Shown here one piece after another: positions 58,294-64,000 of a stretch of DNA of 64,000 nucleotides. Position 1 is the first letter of the stretch. Each line of letters starts with the position of its first letter. The notes beneath the pieces were generated by a model, which was not told the origin of the DNA, did not search any database, and saw only the letters and a list, made by a program, of their open reading frames with translations. Made by a program: the position numbers and the translations under genes. The DNA is from Trichomonas vaginalis G3 (taxonomy: Eukaryota; Parabasalia; Trichomonadida; Trichomonadidae), in assembly GCF_026262505.1 (NCBI RefSeq), contig NC_067206.1, positions 24,071,896 through 24,135,895 on the forward strand, read 5' to 3'.

Positions 58294-59416
58294 TTAAAGT
58301 CCGTAAAATGAATTAAGAACACATAAATTTTTATCATCTGCGACGTGACGAATACATTTTAATTTACTCAAGAATGTGTACCCTGATACATTAAATCTAA
58401 TTCCTATCTTATTTAATTTCACAACTTTGAAAAGGAATGTATGAATAGCTATAAAATGATGAGATGATGTTTTATGGGTTGCTTCCATTTTTTCTGAAAT
58501 AAATGAATAAATATAATGTTTATAAGTTTTCATATCTTTTATATTCTTAATAACGAATGGTATAGACCTTTCCACTTCGTCTTCCTTCGGTGCTGTTCTT
58601 TCATATGAAACATTATTGGTATCTTCAATAATGAAACCACAATCGCATAAAATTTTATATGCACCAATGGTTTCTTTTGATATTTTATCTAATAAATCAA
58701 AAACTTTATCAACACCTGTGCATTTATTTAAATAATAATTTGTGTAAATATCATGATCTTCTTTCTTAATCGTATTAGTTGCATATGTTACATTTTTCAG
58801 TGCTTTTTTGAATTTTTCAGAATCAAGAGGAGGTGAAAGTAATATACATGAATAATCTCCATCGTCAATAAATTGTAACTTATGTTTATGAATAAATTTT
58901 GTGCCTTCTTCTGAAAGTGTTTCATCTATTTCGCCATCTAATAATTTTTTAGTAGATTCCAAAAAGTAATTTTTATATCTTTCTTCATGAGATTTCTGAA
59001 CTGCTGATTCTGAAGCTGGGATATTCATTAAACCCTCTACTTCATTTTCAACTTCTCTTAATTCCTTAATTTTTTCATCTATTTCATCTCTTATTTTTTC
59101 CAATTTCTCAATCTCATCGTTATAATATTCATCTTGTTTAATTTTTTCTTCAAAATATTCAGGAGGTGTTTCAAGGCTCTCTGGACCATAAAGAGGAATA
59201 TTTTCCTGTTTTTCAACTTTTTTTGGGATATAAATATCTCATTATAGCCTTTTTAGTAATTGGTCCGTTATATTTAAATTCATTCAACAATCTGGAAAAC
59301 TCTTTCACATTCTGCATATATGTTGGATAAGAACCGTCTCCAAAATTTTCTAAAATATTTTCTAATTCTGAATTAGTGAACTTTAAAGATTTCAATGAAT
59401 TAGTTGTTATACTCAT
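58294..59416 (-). pseudogene. Hypothetical Maverick protein, one +1 frameshift at an A7 run
   Basis: ATG 59416 starts MSITTNSLKSLKFTNSELEN and is open for 67 codons. At the A7 run near 59220 the reading frame must move forward one base, after which it continues (VEKQENIPLYGPESLETPPE, then coiled coil) through residue 373 and ends NLCVLNSFYGL at 58294. The C-terminal 270 residues have several Cys (CGFIIED, CIRHVADD) and His. Position next to PolB at the right end would suit a terminal protein or protease, but I see no catalytic triad. Could be a natural frameshift or a simple indel. Confidence 0.5.
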
Positions 59417-59484
59417 TTATCATTAAATAAAAAAAATAAAAAAATAAACATAACTTAGTTTTAATTTTACGTAAGAAGTCAATT

Positions 59485-59640
59485 TTAAAATCTTGATTTA
59501 TTCAAAAACGTAAGAATCAAAACTGTAAGAATCATTCATTTATTACTTCATATGTTAAAAAAAATGATACAAAATCGTTCAATATTGTATGAATTCTTAC
59601 GTTTACAAAAAAAGTCACACAACCCATACCATATACTACT
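59485..59640 (-). repeat. Right terminal inverted repeat of element 2
   Basis: Inverse copy of 39031-39187 ending CCATATACTACT at 59640. Followed immediately by the AATTCA target duplication. Confidence 0.95.
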
Positions 59641-59883
59641 AATTCATAATAATTTAGAATTTTCCAATTGATAAAGAACAAATCATGAATTTTGTTCTTA
59701 TAAAACGAAAGCCATGATATTTTCAGCATTAATCATTCTTTTTGTTTGTAAAATTTACAAAATTACTTTATTAGCTTCCCTCCACAATATCATCAAATGG
59801 AATAAATACCTTTCTTTACCTATATGCCATTATCTTTTTATATTGAATTACATTTTGACAACATGCATTGATGTGAAAAAAAA

Positions 59884-59927
59884 TGCCCCAAGCCAGAATC
59901 GAACTGGCCTTTCATCCGTGTTGGGGC
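59884..59927 (-). pseudogene. tRNA-Val pseudogene lacking the D arm and half of the anticodon arm
   Basis: On the reverse strand GCCCCAA is joined to CACGGATGAAAGGCCAGTTC and the T arm and ends CTGGCTTGGGGCA. The acceptor stem pairs perfectly and the T arm equals that of the complete tRNA-Val at 62371-62442, but about 28 bases between acceptor and anticodon loop are gone. The B box is intact, the A box is lost. Confidence 0.75.
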
Positions 59928-60429
59928 TTCACAATTTCATCCTATAAGAAGGTATTATGATAGGAAAATTCCACTTTTTATAATTAACGAGGCAATTTTT
60001 TTTGCATTATCCACCGCAACGATAAGTGAATGTAGAGCATAAAAGAGCGAACACATTAACATATAAATTTTGTTTAATTAGTTTTTCATATGATCAAAAT
60101 TTCCCAGCTTCAGAGAAAGAACTCAAGGGTGGGAAGTATATAGTGCCAATACATACTCTCACACTTCAATTCCCTCTATAAGTATCGAAACTTTATGTTA
60201 ATGCGAACATTTTAATTCAAGTTTCGACCCTTTCTATTAAGCTTAGAAGCCTATGATGCACTGATATATAATAATGGTACTAAACTATGTATTATGCTAG
60301 ATTTTGCGAAATATTTTTATCAAAATTTCCTATGATTAATATTAAATCTAGCAAATTAAAGTACTTGGATTCAGAAATCACAGGTTGATCTCAATAAAAT
60401 GAAAAAAAAGTAAAACTCTATAAAATGAA

Positions 60430-60560
60430 AATTTTTGGCCAGTTACAGTCTTCAGCCACCTAGCTGTCGGTTCTGCTCAGGGCCCTCTGTGCGGGTTCAT
60501 GTGGGGAGGAATATGGAGCACCATGCCACCCATAGCCGTAAACCCGCAAAATTGATGTGA
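60430..60560. other. GC-rich structured block, unassigned
   Basis: About 130 bp with much higher GC than its surroundings. GCGGGTT (60491-60497) pairs with AACCCGC (60541-60547) around an inner hairpin ATGGAGCACCAT (60513-60524). CAGCCACCTAGCTG (60457-60470) is another small hairpin. I compared it by eye with 5S rRNA, SRP RNA, RNase P RNA and snRNAs and found no convincing match. It could be a host structured RNA or remnants of a GC-rich gene. Confidence 0.35.
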
Positions 60561-61405
60561 TTGGGCGAAACCGATAATTCCTTTCAATCATATTTGTCAC
60601 TTTTTAATGGATTCATTTTTCAATCAATCATGTGGAATTAGTAATTACATTCTTAGTAAATAAAAATCATAAGATCAAATTTCCAAAATATCTATTTTTG
60701 ATCAATTTTTGAAACAAAATAGTGTTTTATATGAATTGGAATAGAGGATGTGGCACTGCTATTGATACCGCTGTGTTTGTAGTGTTCAGGCTGTTGATAT
60801 GAAACTAATGACTTAGAAAGTTGTTAACTTTCGAAAACTAGGATAGTCAATTGACTCAAATGCATATTTGGATTGCTAATCTGGAAGATCTTTTAGGAAT
60901 ATCGAAAATCGAAAGGCAATACTTTTTATCATCACATAAAAAAGCAGAATAAACACGTAAAGACTCAAAAGTTAGCAGTTTAATCCTTCAGGATATAAAT
61001 TAAAAGATCTTTTGGGGGTATTGTTTTAGATTATCCTCTGATTACAATTTTGAATTGCAGATTGGAGAAAAAATATGTGTCACTTTTAATTCTTGAAAAC
61101 CCTCAAAATTGATTTCTACCATATAATTTATTTTACTACTATTTGCACATTTGTGCCCTCAAATATTGACAACTTCGCTTTCAATAAAATATTCAATCAC
61201 CATTTTCATAATTGGTCATTCAAAAACTCCTTATAATATGCTATATTTTGTTCTCCTACATTTTGCTCACTCAAATATTATCGCACTTTTTATCGATACT
61301 AATTGCCAAAGTGCATCTTATCGATGCTAAATCCAAAATATTTATGCGATATTGCGCGGAGATAATTTTTCTGTAATTTACACAAGAACACTTCATTTTA
61401 TAACG

Positions 61406-61744
61406 ATGACTGACGCGATCATCCACTTCAACGGTTCTGCTGACGAGCTCGAGAGCACAATCAAGGCTAAGAAGGGCCTCGTTGTTGTTGATTTCTTCGC
61501 TACATGGTGCGGCCCATGCAAGCGTCTTGGACAGATCCTCCCAGGCATTGCTACAGAAAACAGTGATGTTACATTCATCAAGGTCGATATTGACCAGAAC
61601 GATGATGCTGCTTCCAAATTTGGCGTTTCATCTATCCCACACATTGCTTTCTGCAAGGCTAACGATGGCAACTATGAAGTCATTAACACAGTTGTCGGCT
61701 GCAATGTCGAAGCTATCAACAAGTTGATCGCTGCTAACAAGTAA
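61406..61744 (+). CDS. Thioredoxin
   Basis: 112 residues from ATG 61406 (MTDAIIHFNGSADELEST). The active site WCGPC is at residues 34-38 inside VVVDFFATWCGPCKRLGQIL, cis-Pro in SSIPHIAF follows near 76, and the length is that of a single-domain thioredoxin. It reduces protein disulfides, with peroxiredoxin as a main partner, in the thioredoxin-dependent antioxidant system of trichomonads. Base composition is clearly GC-richer than the spacers, as for highly expressed genes. ACTTCATTTTATAACG just before the ATG fits a trichomonad initiator and an extremely short leader. Confidence 0.95.
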   Translation: MTDAIIHFNGSADELESTIKAKKGLVVVDFFATWCGPCKRLGQILPGIATENSDVTFIKVDIDQNDDAASKFGVSSIPHIAFCKANDGNYEVINTVVGCNVEAINKLIAANK

Positions 61745-62370
61745 AAAATCGTTTTATTATTCCGTTTTTAAAAATACTTCATAATTTAGTTTCCAGTGTA
61801 TATTATTTATCTAAAGATGGATCTAAATCGATTATAGTTTGATTGAGTCATAATTTATGACGGTGTATCAAATTTGTATCTTGATTTTACATTCCTCTTC
61901 AAAATTCGAAAACTTGTAAATATATTCGGAGTTATTTTTTAGTACGATGCAAAATCTTCTTGTAATGGCTGAAAATCAGTATAGTCTAGGCCTGACATTG
62001 AGATTGTCGAGCCTCCTTAAATGATCTTTATTGTACAACATGATCAACATAACTAACTTCCGATCTATTGATAATTTCTTTTCATCATTTCCAGAATTAA
62101 TAATGAAATAAAATGCATATTTACATAGTATCATATATGATCTCTAATCTTCTGAGAATATTTAACAATAGAGGTATTTATATTATTCAAGGGAGAAAAC
62201 AATGATGATTTTAAATTTATAGGATTAGAGTTGTTATTTTTGGGTTATTTTAAAAAGAAATCCCGAAAATAATTTGCATTGAGTTGTTAAATCTAACTCA
62301 TTTGTTTCTGGGGAAATAAAATCAGCTACCCTCCTATGAGGTTGAAAAAATAAAAAAGTAAGAAAAAAAA
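61745..62370. other. Intergenic, nothing recognised
   Basis: 0.6 kb of AT-rich sequence between thioredoxin and the tRNA gene. A T-rich tract follows the thioredoxin stop and may end its transcript. Confidence 0.55.
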
Positions 62371-62442
62371 TGCCCTAAGCCAGAATCGAACTGGCCTTCT
62401 ATCCGTGTAAAGGATATGTTTTAACCGATATACTATTGGGGC
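62371..62442 (-). tRNA. tRNA-Val(UAC)
   Basis: The reverse strand folds as a complete tRNA of 72 nt with discriminator A: acceptor GCCCCAA/TTAGGGC (one C-A mismatch), D arm with TAGTATATCGGTTAAA, anticodon stem TATCC/GGATA with loop TTTACAC giving anticodon UAC, and T arm GCCAG-TTCGATT-CTGGC. The B box GTTCGATTC is canonical. The T-run on the reverse strand side (62360-62370 reads A-run on the plus strand) would stop RNA polymerase III. Confidence 0.85.
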
Positions 62443-62523
62443 TTCACATGGTGTTCTTTTTAGTATGTCTTATAATTGAAAAATTACACTTTCATCAATA
62501 AATTTTCATAAAATTTCATCTAA

Positions 62524-64000
62524 TTTTTTTTTGTAATTGGGAATCGACCGAAATTGATATTATCGCCATATCATCCCGATCCCAATGAACCCAATGTTAA
62601 CAACTGTTCAAATATATTCGGTTGGTTTTATATTCAACTCATCAATGATGCTACAAATTCAACAATTGTTTTTGATTTTACGACTAAATATCAACACATA
62701 TTTACAATCGAAAAGATGATGTATCCTCAGCTATATTATTCGTATTTAAATCATTCTGAATATCATGATTTCAAAACTCAATCTTTTTTATCGATTTGGT
62801 GCAAAAATAATACTATAAAATCCCGTAAATTATTAACAGAACGTGAAAATTACCTTGTTGTTGCATGTGAAAACTGGGATCCTCCATTTACAATTCAAAA
62901 ATTATCAAATACATTATATTTTGTTAATGATTTAACTGATATTTCCCTATTAGAAAACGATCTTTGTGTCAGTACATTTAAAATTTCCCCTCAACTTGTC
63001 TTAAATAACAGATATTCAACAGGATACATGTTAAGTCACGAAAATTCTCTTATTTACGATGATATGAAAGGTTATGTCATAAACCGTGATCTTCATAGCA
63101 GAGGTATTGAAGGTCAAAATCAAATTATTACGATTGGCGACACAGGAGTTGATTATAATCATCAATTTTTTCTAGATCCAACGCAAGACATACACACACT
63201 TGTAAACAAAACCAATTTAAATCATAGAAAGATCGTTCGTATTGAAGCTTTTCGAGATTATTCTGATTATTACGATGGCCATGGAACTCATGTTGCCGGC
63301 ATTGCTCTTGGTGAGCCATACAACTCTTCATTGTATTCATACCAATATAAAGGTGTTGCGCCGAAAGCAAAGCTTTATATGTTAGATATGGGCTTTGCCA
63401 ACATTTCAAGGGATTTAAGCGCTCTACCGGATTTCAATCTTGTTTTTTCACATATGAAAGAACTAAATTCCGGAATTTTTTCGAACAGTTGGGGATATAA
63501 TCTATATTCAAGAGAAATTACCCAATACTTTGATTCTATGGCCTACGACAACCCAGATATTTTATTTATATTCTCAGCAGGTAACGTTTTTGGCCCAATG
63601 ACTATAATTACTCCAGGAGATTCGAAAAATATTTTTACAGTAGGAATGACATCCAAACCATCATCTAATTTGTTTGAATACCCAGTATATAGGGCGTATT
63701 ACATCACTGATGGCTCCGGAATTAAAGTTCCTCTTGTTGGAACTCCAAATTACAGTTTGCCATACTTCCCTCTTGACGAAAAGCTAAAGACTTACATTGA
63801 TATACCTTTGACTGTTGGTTCTCCTTCGGAAGGAAAGGCTTATTTCACGACAGATGACCCTTGTTCGGAATTATCGAAAGCATTAGCTGCAAAAGCTTCG
63901 ATTTTCCTATATACAAGTGAATTATGCCCACTAGATACTCCTCAGAATATTGTTTGCGCACGCATTGAAGCACAATTTGCTTCAATTGTTGAATCTTGGA
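62524..64000 (+). CDS. Subtilisin-family (S8) serine protease, 5' end unclear, cut by window end
   Basis: An open frame of 492 codons from just after a stop at 62521-62523 to the window end. The catalytic Asp lies in IGDTGVDYNHQ (near 63133-63165), the His in YDGHGTHVAGIALG (near 63275), and the oxyanion Asn region in LFIFSAGNVFGP (near 63565); the Ser lies beyond the window. Protein-like sequence begins at once after the upstream stop (PYHPDPNEPNVNNCSNIFGW), yet the first ATG is at 62716, well inside conserved-looking sequence, and no signal peptide is seen. So the 5' end is truncated or the gene begins with a rearranged end beside the tRNA gene. Trichomonads have expanded surface subtilisins. 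Confidence 0.8.

Larger units (their letters stand above)
39031..59640. mobile_element. Maverick/Polinton element 2, near complete
   Basis: 20,610 bp with terminal inverted repeats beginning AGTAGT and ending ACTACT, flanked by an exact 6-bp duplication AATTCA at 39025-39030 and 59641-59646, as Polinton integrases produce. It encodes PolB, integrase, packaging ATPase, major and minor capsid candidates, primase-helicase, KilA-N regulator and a fibre. Only the fibre gene and the gene next to the right end show frame disruptions. A recent and possibly still mobile copy. Confidence 0.95.
59647..61405. other. Host spacer after element 2
   Basis: 1.76 kb, AT-rich, containing a tRNA-Val pseudogene (59884-59927) and a GC-rich block (60430-60560), both listed separately. 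The rest shows no gene. Two small frames are interrupted and not called. Confidence 0.55.

Noticed and set aside
58294..59103. Adenain-type cysteine protease
   Set aside because: No ordered His-Asp/Glu-Cys triad could be identified, so it is left as hypothetical.
60430..60560. SRP RNA, 5S rRNA or RNase P RNA
   Set aside because: Conserved tetraloops, box sequences and CR-I/CR-V motifs were looked for on both strands and not found.

Overview
This is an AT-rich window from a protist nuclear genome, most likely a trichomonad (parabasalid) and by my reading closer to Tritrichomonas than to Trichomonas. The reasons are compact host genes without visible introns, cytoplasmic-type thioredoxin, a flagellar coiled-coil protein, a subtilisin-like protease, and above all two complete-length Maverick/Polinton elements, which trichomonad genomes carry in large numbers. 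The species call is inference; no rRNA is present.

Host part 1 (1-12081) holds a decayed gene (302-827), a frameshifted four-helix membrane protein (865-1379), a Gemin2/SIP1-like protein (3516-4106), a small hypothetical (4832-5164), a frame-preserving pseudogene with two internal TAA codons (5438-5929), a CFAP99-like flagellar coiled-coil protein (6545-7891), a PIAS/Siz-type SUMO E3 ligase (9395-10570) and a decayed coiled-coil gene (10603-11115).

Element 1 (about 12082-35351, 23.3 kb) is a Maverick-like element bounded by inverted repeats of about 200-260 bp that start in A26/T33 tracts. It carries a capsid gene block, an SF3 helicase, a packaging ATPase, an integrase, a phage-collar-like fibre, membrane-active small virion proteins, a D12 adenine methyltransferase, an HNH nuclease, and a regulatory block of KilA-N-family genes with palindromic repeats in front of them. 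No family B DNA polymerase or primase domain is visible. Many genes are broken by frameshifts, so the element is decaying. Four different tandem-repeat families and a tRNA-like sequence lie inside it.

Spacer (35352-39030) holds several perfect DNA hairpins, including one with 30-bp arms, one membrane-anchored hypothetical gene (36745-37398) and one short Ser-rich reading frame.

Element 2 (39031-59640, 20.6 kb) is a much better preserved Maverick with about 156-bp inverted repeats beginning AGTAGT and an exact 6-bp target duplication AATTCA. It has the full set: double jelly-roll major capsid, minor capsid candidate, packaging ATPase, integrase, protein-primed-type PolB with an embedded HNH motif, primase-helicase, fibre, and a KilA-N gene bracketed by roughly 88-120-bp repeats. 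The two elements are very divergent in their core proteins, yet share nearly identical KilA-N flanks and a closely similar fibre tip, so host-recognition and regulatory modules seem to move between elements.

Host part 2 (59641-64000) holds a tRNA-Val(UAC) gene and, 2.5 kb away, a deleted pseudo-copy of it, a GC-rich block of unknown kind, thioredoxin (61406-61744), and the 5' half of a subtilisin-family serine protease running off the window (from 62524) without a visible start codon.
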